A DNA stretch of 64,000 nucleotides. It comes from Corallococcus sp. NCRR (GTDB lineage Bacteria; Myxococcota; Myxococcia; Myxococcales; Myxococcaceae). Location of the stretch: positions 2,666,001 to 2,730,000 of the forward strand of contig NZ_CP114039.1 in the NCBI RefSeq assembly GCF_026965535.1, read 5' to 3'. How positions within the stretch are numbered: position 1 is the first letter of the stretch; each line of letters begins with the position of its first letter. Below, in pieces: positions 34,603-43,284 of this stretch. The notes under the pieces were generated by a model. The model was not told the origin of the DNA and searched no databases. It saw only the letters and a list, made by a program, of their open reading frames with translations. Made by a program: the position numbers and the translations under genes.

Positions 34603-36945
34603 TCACTTCTCCAGATTCGCGACGCCATCGAACTTCTCCGGGGGCGTCTCCAGATACTCGCGGCACCGCTCCAGCAGCTTCGCCGTGGGCCCATCCTCCG
34701 GCACCTTCGCGGCCTCCGCCTCCAGCACCGCCGCGGCCTCCGCGAAGCGGGCCTCCCGGTACAGCGCCAGCGCCTCGTGGTAGCGCGCCACCGTGTGCCG
34801 GGTGGCCGCGTCCAGCTGGCCCTTGAGCGCGAGCAGCTCATACACCGTGACGGCCTCCGTCTTGCCCGCCACCCGCACCCGGTCCAGCTCGCGCACCTCG
34901 ATGTGCTCCTTCGCCAGTTCGTACGTGCGCGGGCCAATCATGATGACCGACCCGTAGGCCTTGTTCGCGCCCTCCAGGCGCGCGGCCAGGTTCATGCCGT
35001 CGCCAATGGCCGTGTAGCTGAAGAGCTGGTCGCTGCCGAAGTTGCCCACGAAGTTCACCGCGCTGTTCACGCCGATGCGCGTGTACACGTCCGGGAAGCC
35101 CTTCTCGCGGAAGTCCACGCGCAGCGCGTCCACCGCCGCCTTCGCCGCCAGGGCGCCCCGGCACGCGCGCACGGCGTGGTCCTCCTGGGCCATGGGCGCG
35201 CCGAAGAGGCACACCACCGCGTCGCCAATGTACTTGTCCAGGCACCCGCCCTCGCGCAGCAGCGCCCCGCTCACCGCCGTGAGGTACGTGTTGAGGATGC
35301 GCACCAGTTGGCGCGGGTCCTCCTTGAAGCGCTCGCTGAAGGTGGAGAAGCCGCGGATGTCGCTGAAGAACGCGGAGATCTCCTTGTTCTCCCCATCCAG
35401 GCGCGGCAGCTGCCGCGAGCGGATCATCTGCTCCACCAGCTTCGGCTCCATGAAGCGGTGGAACGCCTGCCGGATGAACTGCGTCTCGCGGTTGGCCACC
35501 AGGTGGTTGAACGCCAGCGCCGCCACGCTCGCGCCCACGCCCGCCAGCGCGGGCATCGCCATCAGCACGTGCGTGTGCGCTGACTTGAGCATCAGGCCCG
35601 TGAGCACGTGCAGCACCAGTACCAGCGCCACCGGCCAGGCCACCTCCAGCGGCGTCCAGCGCGCCGTCATCAGCAGCACCGCGGACACCAGCGCCACGAA
35701 GAACGTCAGGCCCAGGTCCACGCCCGGGGGCGCGCGGGTGATGAACGTCCCCGACAAGAGCGTGTCCACCACCGTGGCCTGCTTCACCAGGCCGGGCTCG
35801 GTGGGGGAGAAGGGCGTGGCCTTGATGTCATTGAGGCCCACCGCCGTCCCGCCAATGACGACGACCTTGTCCTGGAAGAGGGCTGGGTCCAGCTCCAGGG
35901 CTTCTCCCCTGGAGCGGTGGATCCAATCGTTCAGCACGGCGAAGAGGGTCACCGTCCTGAAGCGCTGTTCCAACGAACCGCCGTAGTCCAGCGCGGCGCT
36001 GCCGTCCGCGTTCACGCGCCACGTGCGCTCGCCCAGGCGGAGGGTGCGGCCAGAGAACGTGACCTCCTTCGCGCCCAGCAGGTCCGCCATCATGCGCACT
36101 GGCAGCGTCACGTAGGTGTTGGCGCCGTCCGTGTACGCGAAGCGCGTGCGGCGCATGGCGCCATCCCCGTCCGCCTCCATGTCCACCAGCCCGACCCCGT
36201 TCACCGCGCCCACCAGCGCGGGCGCCGGAGGCACCGGGGAGCGGGGCTCCGGTGGCGGCTTCGATGGCATCTCCCCCAACCTGGGCAACGCCTTCCCATC
36301 CACCCGGCGCACGGGGAAGGCGAGCGCCCGCGCCAGGACCTCGGGCGTCAGCACGGGCGTGGCCGGGGTGGGTGCGTCCTCGAACTCCTCCGGGAAGGAG
36401 CCGTCCTCTGGCGGGCTGGCGGCGGGCGCGGCCTCGGGAGCGGTCAGTGGCACGGGGGCCTGGAGGTCCACGCGGGCGACCCGCTTCGCCGACTCGCTGG
36501 TGGACATTCCCACGTAGAAGGGGAGGCCGGTCTCACGCAGCACCTGCGCGAAGCCCAGGTCGGTGGACTCGTCGGCCGTCCGCTCGTCCATCACCGCGTC
36601 GAACAGCACGGCCCTGGCTCCCTGGGCCTGCAACTCCTGCGCGATGCGCGCCCACAGCGTGCGCGTGTACGGCCAGTTGCCGAAGTTGAGCCGGAGCTGC
36701 GAGTCCTGGCTGATCTCATCCAGGGTGCGCTGGTCGATGGCCACCACGACCACCTGCCTGGACTTTTCCCGGCCACCGGTGAACCGGACCAGGGCCTGGT
36801 CGTAGGCGATGTGCTCCGTGCCCTCGAGGACCTTCGCCTCCTCGCACGCCCACGCGGCGAGTGTGGCCGCCAGCGCGATTCCCAGCATCACGCGGCCGTG
36901 ATGGCGCCAGCGCTCCTGGATCAGCTTCCACGTCTCACCCGCCAC
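34603..36945 (-). CDS. CHASE2-domain adenylate/guanylate cyclase
   Basis: This 780-residue protein starts with GTG after GGGGAGGGG. Following one membrane helix it has a large extracytoplasmic CHASE2 domain (about 40-395, containing VVVVAIDQRTLDEISQDS and VVIGGTAVGLNDIKATPF). Three membrane helices follow (about 400-470), then a class III cyclase domain (about 520-700) with SAFFSDIRGFSTFSE (metal aspartate), KYIGDAVVCLFG and GIGVNSAV-like strands. A C-terminal tail has tetratricopeptide-like helices. It makes cAMP in response to an envelope signal. The substrate-selecting residues were not checked. Confidence 0.9.
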   Translation of the reverse strand: MAGETWKLIQERWRHHGRVMLGIALAATLAAWACEEAKVLEGTEHIAYDQALVRFTGGREKSRQVVVVAIDQRTLDEISQDSQLRLNFGNWPYTRTLWARIAQELQAQGARAVLFDAVMDERTADESTDLGFAQVLRETGLPFYVGMSTSESAKRVARVDLQAPVPLTAPEAAPAASPPEDGSFPEEFEDAPTPATPVLTPEVLARALAFPVRRVDGKALPRLGEMPSKPPPEPRSPVPPAPALVGAVNGVGLVDMEADGDGAMRRTRFAYTDGANTYVTLPVRMMADLLGAKEVTFSGRTLRLGERTWRVNADGSAALDYGGSLEQRFRTVTLFAVLNDWIHRSRGEALELDPALFQDKVVVIGGTAVGLNDIKATPFSPTEPGLVKQATVVDTLLSGTFITRAPPGVDLGLTFFVALVSAVLLMTARWTPLEVAWPVALVLVLHVLTGLMLKSAHTHVLMAMPALAGVGASVAALAFNHLVANRETQFIRQAFHRFMEPKLVEQMIRSRQLPRLDGENKEISAFFSDIRGFSTFSERFKEDPRQLVRILNTYLTAVSGALLREGGCLDKYIGDAVVCLFGAPMAQEDHAVRACRGALAAKAAVDALRVDFREKGFPDVYTRIGVNSAVNFVGNFGSDQLFSYTAIGDGMNLAARLEGANKAYGSVIMIGPRTYELAKEHIEVRELDRVRVAGKTEAVTVYELLALKGQLDAATRHTVARYHEALALYREARFAEAAAVLEAEAAKVPEDGPTAKLLERCREYLETPPEKFDGVANLEK

Positions 36946-37228
36946 GGCCCCTCCCCACGAGGTCCACGGCGAGACGCTACTCCGGGCAATGCCCCCTCGG
37001 CACGTGCGGGGACGGACGGAATTGGACCTTCATCCATGAGGGTCCGGAGAGTCCCGTGAAGCAGGAGTCCCAGCGAGCCGTTGCCGCCCCTGGAGGCCTG
37101 CGGGCGACGCCTGCACGTCTGTTGCCGTTGGGTGAAGGCCCCCAACCTTCATGCCCATGGGGACCCGAGGCGGTGAAGCCCACCGCCCGCGCTCAATGCC
37201 TGTCCCTGCCCCAGTAAGGAGTCACCTC

Positions 37229-38434
37229 GTGGCCTTGGACCTGTTCAAAGAAAAAGGCACTCCCGTCGAGCGCCAGTCCTTCACCTGGAAGGACATGGTG
37301 CGGCGGCCCTACAGCAAGATGGACGACGACGCCTTCACCCGGACGCGCGTCATCCTGATGAACGGCATTGAAGCGGATGCCCTGCGCATGAAGCACATCT
37401 TCGCGCGGCTCAACCTGGAGCTGCGCCCGCACCTGGCGCTGGTGCGCCGCGCGGAGCACCACCAGCAGACGCTGGTGAACTGGCTCACGCCGCCGGACCA
37501 GAAGGTCATCGAGACCACGCTCGGCTTCGAGCAGCTCGCCATCGAGGTGACGGCCAGCGTGGCCATCCACGAGCCCGACCCCTATCTGGCCCAGACGTAC
37601 CGGTTCGGGATGCTGGAGGACTTCGACCACCTGTACCGCTACTCCGCGCTCTATGACCGGCTGGAGGGCCAGGACCCCAACAACATCACCCAGTCCTATA
37701 CGGACATCATCCCGGGCCGCCCCACGGCCGTGGAGCACCGCCATCCGCTGGATGACCTGCGCCGCCCCTACGACCGCAAGACCGCGGATCCGCTGTCCAA
37801 GCTGCACGCGATGACCATCACCGCGTCCGAGTTCCAGACGCACGACTACTACATGACCGTGGGCCCCACGTTCACGGACCCCGTCGCGCGGCAGCTCTAC
37901 GCGGAGATCGCCTCCATCGAGGAGCAGCACGTCACCCAGTACGGCTCGCTGATGGACCCGGCCGAGTCCCTGCTGGAGAAGTGGATGCTCCACGAGGCCA
38001 TGGAGGTCTACAACTACTACTCGTGCCTCGCGTACGAGACGAACCCGCGCATCAAGGAGGTGTGGCAGCGGTTCGTGGACTACGAGCTGGGACACCTCCA
38101 CTACGTGATGGACCTGTTCAAGAACCTGGAGAAGCGCGACCCCGCGGAGGTGCTGCCGCGCGCGCTCCCGGAGCCCATCGCGTTCAAGGAGCACCGTGAG
38201 TTCGTGCGCAAGGTCCTCTCGCAGGAGGTGGACATGCGCTCGGACGGCACCGAGTACGTGGACAAGTCCCAGCTGCCGCCGGACCACCGAACGCTCGCGT
38301 ACCAGGCGCAGCTGAACTCGGAAGGGTCGCCCTCGGAGACGGCGGCGGCTGGATACAAATGGAGGCCGGGCACGGAGCTCGCCGCGAAGGCGGAGCGCAT
38401 GGGCTCGGTGCTGGAGGGGAGGAGGCTGCAATGA
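37229..38434 (+). CDS. Ferritin-like domain protein (first of a coupled pair)
   Basis: This 401-residue protein has a GTG start and TAAGGAG 7 bases upstream. The helical body carries several ExxH-type pairs (RRAEHHQQ, EEQHVTQY, EAMEVYNYY, YELGHLHYVM) that could form a di-iron site in two four-helix bundles. This matches large bacterial ferritin-like proteins that are poorly characterised. Iron storage or oxidase activity is inference. The last codons overlap the next gene (ATGA), so the two products are made together. Confidence 0.75.
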   Translation: MALDLFKEKGTPVERQSFTWKDMVRRPYSKMDDDAFTRTRVILMNGIEADALRMKHIFARLNLELRPHLALVRRAEHHQQTLVNWLTPPDQKVIETTLGFEQLAIEVTASVAIHEPDPYLAQTYRFGMLEDFDHLYRYSALYDRLEGQDPNNITQSYTDIIPGRPTAVEHRHPLDDLRRPYDRKTADPLSKLHAMTITASEFQTHDYYMTVGPTFTDPVARQLYAEIASIEEQHVTQYGSLMDPAESLLEKWMLHEAMEVYNYYSCLAYETNPRIKEVWQRFVDYELGHLHYVMDLFKNLEKRDPAEVLPRALPEPIAFKEHREFVRKVLSQEVDMRSDGTEYVDKSQLPPDHRTLAYQAQLNSEGSPSETAAAGYKWRPGTELAAKAERMGSVLEGRRLQ

Positions 38435-39201
38435 GCAAGGACACCATCGCCGACGTGGGCATGAACCGCACCGGCATCAAGACGTCTCCCGTGGACAGCA
38501 AGGACATCATCGCGGAAGCGGAGCGCGCGCAGCCCAGCAGCCCGGGCGACGCTCGGGCCATCGCGGAGGTGCGCAAGCAGTACATGCGCGAATCCGGTGA
38601 CGGCCTGGGCCGCGTCCCGCCGCCCTCCAGCCTCAAGGGCATGGCGAAGACCGCGGTGGACATGCTCAAGGGCGGCAAGCCCACCGTGCTCATCGACAAG
38701 CTGGGCGAGCGGCTCGCCTTCGAGCGCAGCGGCGTCCGGCTCTACGAGGGCGCGCTCTCCAAGCTGGACGTCTTCGGCAGCTGGGAGGGAGGGCCTTCGC
38801 GGGAGCTGCTCACGAAGATCCTCGACGACGAGCTCAGCCACTTCGCCCTCCTGACGGAGGCCATGGAGAAGCTGGGCGCGGACCCCACGGCGGTGACGCC
38901 GTCGGCGGACCTCACCGCGGTCATCTCCATGGGCGTGCCCGCGGCCATCTCCGACGCGCGCACCAACCTGCGCCAGGCCATGCAGGCGCTGCTGGTCGCG
39001 GAGCTGACGGACAACGCGAGCTGGGAGCTGCTCATCGACCTGGCGCGCGGCCTGGGCCATGACTCGCTCGCGGACCGCTTCCAGCTGGCGCTGGACGCGG
39101 AGGCCGAGCACCTGGCGCTCGTGAAAGGCTGGCTGGCGGCGGGCGTGGCCACGGAGGCACGCGCGCCCATGGAGTCCGCGTCCGTCCCCGCGCAGCCCTG
39201 A
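38431..39201 (+). CDS. Ferritin-like domain protein (second of a coupled pair)
   Basis: This 256-residue protein has a disordered N-terminal 75 residues followed by a four-helix bundle. Ligand-like pairs are FERSGVRLYE, DDELSHFALL, AELTDNASWELL and DAEAEHLALV, the ExxH pattern of rubrerythrin/ferritin-like enzymes. A GGAGGGGAGGAGG site lies at the end of the preceding gene, and the 4-base ATGA overlap indicates translational coupling. A heteromeric di-iron complex with the first protein is a reasonable guess. Confidence 0.77.
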   Translation: MSKDTIADVGMNRTGIKTSPVDSKDIIAEAERAQPSSPGDARAIAEVRKQYMRESGDGLGRVPPPSSLKGMAKTAVDMLKGGKPTVLIDKLGERLAFERSGVRLYEGALSKLDVFGSWEGGPSRELLTKILDDELSHFALLTEAMEKLGADPTAVTPSADLTAVISMGVPAAISDARTNLRQAMQALLVAELTDNASWELLIDLARGLGHDSLADRFQLALDAEAEHLALVKGWLAAGVATEARAPMESASVPAQP

Positions 39202-39297
39202 GGACGGCCGGGCAGGCAGGCGGACGTGGCAAGCCGTTGTGCGAGGACACAGCTTGTGGGCTCGCACGACGGCTTCGTCATGTCTGGAGGCAACGAT

Positions 39298-39828
39298 ATG
39301 CAGCTCAGCGAGCTGGGTGGCTCCGAGGGCCTGGAACACAACGCCACGCTCAACCGTGAATCGCTGGTGGCGCTGGGCGCCTTCGGCGCGCTCACCGCGG
39401 GCGCGGTCTTCGTCAGCGCGCGGAGCACCCGCGAGGCCGTGGAGAGCCGCTGGTACAGACAATTGAAGAAGCCGCCCTTCCAGCCGCCGCGCCAGGCCTT
39501 CGGGCCGGTGTGGACGGCGCTCTACGGGCTCATCGCCGTCTCCGGCTGGCGCATCTGGGGCTCACCCGCGGGCGCCGAGCGCTCGCGCGCGCTGGGCCTG
39601 TGGTTCATTCAGCTGGGGCTCAACGCCGCGTGGTCCCACCTGTTCTTCCGCAAGCGCCAGCTCAAGGCCGCGGCCGTGGAGAACTGGGCGCTGTTGGGCA
39701 GCATCGCGGCGTATACCGCCGCCGCCAGCCGGGTGGACCGCAAGGCGCCGTGGTTCATGGCGCCGTACCTGGGCTGGGTGTCCTTCGCCAACGTGCTGTC
39801 GACCGACATCGCCCGGCGCAATGCCTGA
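39298..39828 (+). CDS. tspO: TspO/MBR-family membrane protein
   Basis: This 176-residue protein has five membrane helices and the TspO signatures WYRQLKKPPFQPP, AFGPVWTALYG, LGLNAAWSHLFF and MAPYLGWVSFANVL. TspO binds tetrapyrroles and cholesterol-like ligands and modulates porphyrin and stress responses. GGAGG 7 bases upstream decides ATG 39298. ATG 39280 would add 6 residues. The N-terminal 25 residues before the first helix are an extension. Confidence 0.87.
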   Translation: MQLSELGGSEGLEHNATLNRESLVALGAFGALTAGAVFVSARSTREAVESRWYRQLKKPPFQPPRQAFGPVWTALYGLIAVSGWRIWGSPAGAERSRALGLWFIQLGLNAAWSHLFFRKRQLKAAAVENWALLGSIAAYTAAASRVDRKAPWFMAPYLGWVSFANVLSTDIARRNA

Positions 39829-39851
39829 CGCCGGGCGTCTGTCCTCGCGCG

Positions 39852-40034
39852 CTAGTTGCGCATGCGCGAGGGGGGAGCCGCGTTGTTGAACGACAGCACC
39901 GCGGCGAAGTAGCGCGCCTGGTTCTCCGAGGTGCAGCGCACCTCCTGGATGCGTCCACCGACCTTCACCCGGACCACCCACCCGTCGTTGTCCTGGCTGA
40001 TGGGGGACTCGCTCTTCATCGTCATGTTCTCCAT
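39852..40034 (-). CDS. Small conserved-looking 60-residue protein
   Basis: This 60-residue gene has a strong GGGAGGG site 9 bases before the ATG and GC-rich third positions. The product is soluble, with a beta-rich core (DNDGWVVRVKVGGRIQEVR) and one helix (SENQARYFAAVLSF). It is not recognised. It converges with tspO, 23 bases apart. Confidence 0.65.
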   Translation of the reverse strand: MENMTMKSESPISQDNDGWVVRVKVGGRIQEVRCTSENQARYFAAVLSFNNAAPPSRMRN

Positions 40035-40178
40035 GGCTCTTCACCCTCCCTTGCGCCCGGGTAGAGCAGGGGGCGTGCCAGGGCTGGGAAGCGTGGGATT
40101 CCAGCCCTTTGCATGGTGCGTTTGTCGGGGGCGGGGAGGCGGAGGTGAAGTTCTTTCAGGCGGGGCGCCATCGCGGCT

Positions 40179-42122
40179 TCAGTGGAGGTGGCGATCGGGC
40201 CACACCTGCGGGAGGACGGGCCGCACGGCGGCGAGTGTCGGCAGCGCGACGTAGAAGGTGGACCCCCGGCCCGCCATGCTCTCCACCCAGATGCGGCCGC
40301 CGTGGCGCTCCACGATGTCGCGGCTGATGTAGAGGCCCAGGCCCAGCCCGCCGTAGGAGCGCGTGGAGGCGTTGCGCGCGCGGAAGTAACGGTCGAAGAG
40401 CTGCTGCTGCTGGTCCTCCGGGATGCCGATGCCCGGGTCCGTCACGGACAGCACCGCGACGTCTTCCGTCAACGACAGCCGCACGCGGATGGTGCCGCCG
40501 TCCGGGCTGTACTTGAGCGCGTTCTCCAGCAGGTTGGAGACGACCTGCTCCAGGCGGAACGTGTCGCCGTGGACGGAGATGGGCTCCCGGGGGCGTTCGA
40601 AGTCGAAGGTGTGGTTGCCCTTCTGGCCTTCCATGCCGGCGAGCGTGTGCTCCACCAGCAGGTCGAAGCGGGTGGCCTCCGGGTGCAGGGCCAGCCGGCC
40701 GGCCTCGATGCGCGAGGCATCCAGCAGGTCGTTGATGAGGCCGGTGAGGCGCGTGAGCTGGTGCCTCGCGTGGCGCAGCACGCCGGGGTCCAGGTTCTCG
40801 CCGCGCTCCAGGCGGCGCTCCAGCGTGGCCAGGCGCAGGCTCAGGGGCGTCAGCGGCGTCTTCAGTTCATGGCTCGCGATGGAGAGGAAGTCGTCGCGCA
40901 CGCGGATGGCCTCCTGGGCCTCGCGGTACAGGTGCGCGCGCTCCTCCTCCGCGCGTCGGCGCTCGGTGATGTCCTCGACGAGGACGCCTACGCCCAGCAC
41001 TCGGCCGTCGGGGGTGCGCACGGGATAGAAGCTGCCCTGGAAGTAGCGCCGGGGGCCGGGGACGCCCAGGTCCTGGTCGGAGACGGACTCCTGTTTCACC
41101 AGCGGCTCACCGGTGCGCAGCACGTAGCGGGGCCCCTGCTCCGCGATGGCGCCCGGCTCGCCGAGCACCTCCGGCAGCGTCCGGCCCGGATGTTTCTCCG
41201 CCGGGACGCCATTGATGCGCGCGAGCGTCTCGTTGACGCGCACGTAGCGCAGGTTCGTGTCCAGGAAGCCGATGCCCACCGGCGCGCTGCGCACGAGCAG
41301 GTCCAGCTGGGCCAGGTTCTCCTCGCGCTCGGCCTCCACGCGGCGGCGCTCGGTGATGTCCTCCACGATGCCGACGCCGCCCTCCACGGTGCCATCCTCC
41401 GCGTAGCAGGGGGCGAAGCGGATGCGCACCGGTATCTCCTTGCCGGTGGTGAGCGCGCGGTAGACGCCTTCGTAGTCGCAGGGGCGGCCGGCCAGTGACT
41501 CGCGCACGCAGGTCATGATGCCCTCGTCGCGCAGCGTGAGCAGTTGCAGGCCCACCAGGTTGCGCTTCGACGTGCCGATGAAGCTCGCGAAGAGGTCGTT
41601 GCACGCGGTGATGACGGGGTTGCGGTCGAAGTGGAAGATGCCCAGGGGCGCGTTCTCCACGAGCAGCCGGTAGAGCCGGTCCACCGTCTGCTGATGCGAG
41701 GCCACGCCGGAGCCACTGGAGATGTGCTCCACCGGCTCCTCCAGCGAGTCGATGACCTCATGCAGCCGGCGCAGCGTGAAGACGATGCGCTCATCTCCGT
41801 CCAGGCCGGCGGCGCCCACGGTGACCTCCACCTGGAGCTCCACGCCGTCGCGCCGCCGGGCGAAGACGCGCGTGGGCCGCCCGCCGAGCGCCTTGCGGCG
41901 AGACAGCAGGTAGCGCGGCAGGCTGAGGCCGTGGAAGTGGTGCAGGCGGGGCGGGAAGAGGTCGGTGACGGGCCTGCCCACGAGCTGCTCGCGGTCCCAG
42001 CCCAGCAGCCGCTCCGTCGCCGCGTTGACGTGCAGGATGCGCTCATCCGAGCCGCACGCGATGAAGGGGTCCACCGCTGCGTCCAAGACGGCTTCCAGCT
42101 CCCGTGCGGCTCCTCCGGCCAT
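40179..42122 (-). CDS. Multi-PAS sensor histidine kinase
   Basis: This 647-residue cytoplasmic kinase has three successive PAS/PAC modules (about 10-125, 150-265, 275-390), a coiled linker, a HisKA domain with His418 in ASHELKTPLTPL, and HATPase_c (LLENALKYSPDGG, DPGIGIPEDQQ, GGLGLGLYISR). The first PAS contains the CGSDERILHVN...LGWDREQL core. PAS domains suggest redox, light or small-ligand sensing. It is an orphan with no adjacent regulator. It is divergent from the lipoprotein hydrolase gene. Confidence 0.9.
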   Translation of the reverse strand: MAGGAARELEAVLDAAVDPFIACGSDERILHVNAATERLLGWDREQLVGRPVTDLFPPRLHHFHGLSLPRYLLSRRKALGGRPTRVFARRRDGVELQVEVTVGAAGLDGDERIVFTLRRLHEVIDSLEEPVEHISSGSGVASHQQTVDRLYRLLVENAPLGIFHFDRNPVITACNDLFASFIGTSKRNLVGLQLLTLRDEGIMTCVRESLAGRPCDYEGVYRALTTGKEIPVRIRFAPCYAEDGTVEGGVGIVEDITERRRVEAEREENLAQLDLLVRSAPVGIGFLDTNLRYVRVNETLARINGVPAEKHPGRTLPEVLGEPGAIAEQGPRYVLRTGEPLVKQESVSDQDLGVPGPRRYFQGSFYPVRTPDGRVLGVGVLVEDITERRRAEEERAHLYREAQEAIRVRDDFLSIASHELKTPLTPLSLRLATLERRLERGENLDPGVLRHARHQLTRLTGLINDLLDASRIEAGRLALHPEATRFDLLVEHTLAGMEGQKGNHTFDFERPREPISVHGDTFRLEQVVSNLLENALKYSPDGGTIRVRLSLTEDVAVLSVTDPGIGIPEDQQQQLFDRYFRARNASTRSYGGLGLGLYISRDIVERHGGRIWVESMAGRGSTFYVALPTLAAVRPVLPQVWPDRHLH

Positions 42123-42344
42123 GCTTCGCTCCTGGTGGGAACCGGCACGCGTTCTGTGCGCCGCGTGGCGGCCCTGCCGGGCGGTGGGGGCTCCCCGGCG
42201 TTGGCGGGCGCGCGTCTTGGCGCCCGTGCGCGTTCCCTTTGACTACAGGTACACACTGTGAGCCGAAGCGGCGCGATGAAGCCGGAAGGCCGGGCGCTGA
42301 CAGCACCCCTGGAGGCCGGGCGGGCAGGCGGGTACAGGAGGGGC

Positions 42345-43070
42345 ATGCGCGAACTCCGAACCGCCGCCGTGCTGCTCGCCGCGATGTTGGGAATGGGCTG
42401 TGCTGGCAACCGGGGCGCGCCTCCGGTGGCGCCGGGCCCGCTCGTCTACAGGAGCGAGGCGGTGGGCGCTCCAAAGCCCGAGGCGCTGCTCGTGGCCCTG
42501 CACTTCTCGGGTTCCACGCCCGCGTTCTGGGACGTGCCCATCCAGTCGCTGGGCATCCCGGTGCGCACGCTGCTGCCCCAGGGCCCGAGGCCCCGCCGTG
42601 ACGGCTTCACGTGGTTCCAGGCCGACCACGAGGAGAAGACGTGGGAGGGGAAGACGGAGGACGTGGAGCGCATGGCGGAGCGGCTCGCGGAGTTGATCCG
42701 CGAGGTCCGGGCGGAGCATCCGGAGATCCACCGCGTCGTGGTGACGGGGTTCTCCTACGGAGGAGACCTGGCGTGGATGCTGGCCATCCGGCACCCGGAA
42801 CTGGTGGACGCGGCGATGCCCATGGGGACGCGCCTGCTGGGCGACCCGGGGCAGGAGCAGCCCGTGGCTCGGAGGGTGCGGGTGCTTCAGGGAGAGCAGG
42901 ACGCCATCATCCCCGTGCAGCACACGCGCGAGCGGGTCGCGGAGCTGAAGGGCCGGGGCGTCCCCATCGACCTGAGGACCTATCCGGACCTGGGCCACGA
43001 CGTGTCACCCGCGTTGCTCGAGGACTGGCGCGAGTTCCTGCGCCAGTCATTGCAGGGCCCAATCGACTGA
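42345..43070 (+). CDS. Lipoprotein alpha/beta hydrolase (carboxylesterase-like)
   Basis: This 241-residue protein has a lipobox (LGMGC) after a short signal. The serine hydrolase triad is visible: nucleophile in GFSYGGDLA, aspartate in GEQDAIIP and histidine in LGHDVSP. It resembles the phospholipase/carboxylesterase or dienelactone hydrolase group. AGGAGG precedes ATG 42345. It is probably anchored to the periplasmic face of a membrane. The substrate is unknown. Confidence 0.85.
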   Translation: MRELRTAAVLLAAMLGMGCAGNRGAPPVAPGPLVYRSEAVGAPKPEALLVALHFSGSTPAFWDVPIQSLGIPVRTLLPQGPRPRRDGFTWFQADHEEKTWEGKTEDVERMAERLAELIREVRAEHPEIHRVVVTGFSYGGDLAWMLAIRHPELVDAAMPMGTRLLGDPGQEQPVARRVRVLQGEQDAIIPVQHTRERVAELKGRGVPIDLRTYPDLGHDVSPALLEDWREFLRQSLQGPID

Positions 43071-43130
43071 CGGCTTGGGCTGCGTGCGACCGCGCGTCGC
43101 AACGCGCCCGCGTAAGGCCTTCCTCGCCGG

Positions 43131-43284
43131 ATGCGGCGGCCTGGCACCAACGCTCGGGCGGCGTGGAGCCATGCTTCGCCGCGTGAATGCGCACAGGCCT
43201 CCGCCAGATGCAGCGGCTTAGCGCCGACGCTTGGGCTGCGTGCGGCCTCTCTTCGCCGCTTGCTTGCGCACGGGCTTCCGCTTG
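43131..43284. repeat. Two degenerate 77-base tandem repeats at the 3' end of the aminopeptidase gene
   Basis: 43131-43207 and 43208-43284 align without gaps at 58 of 77 positions (75%). A third, more decayed copy with an indel appears to precede them from about 43072. The last copy contains the Lys/Arg-rich C-terminal codons of the aminopeptidase gene, so the repeats look like old duplications of that gene end. Confidence 0.6.

Noticed and set aside
34603-36945. Two separate genes (CHASE2 sensor and cyclase)
   Set aside because: The frame is continuous with membrane helices linking both domains, the standard single-chain arrangement.
37229-39201. Encapsulin cargo proteins
   Set aside because: Neither ferritin-like protein ends in a recognisable encapsulin targeting peptide, and no encapsulin shell gene is nearby.
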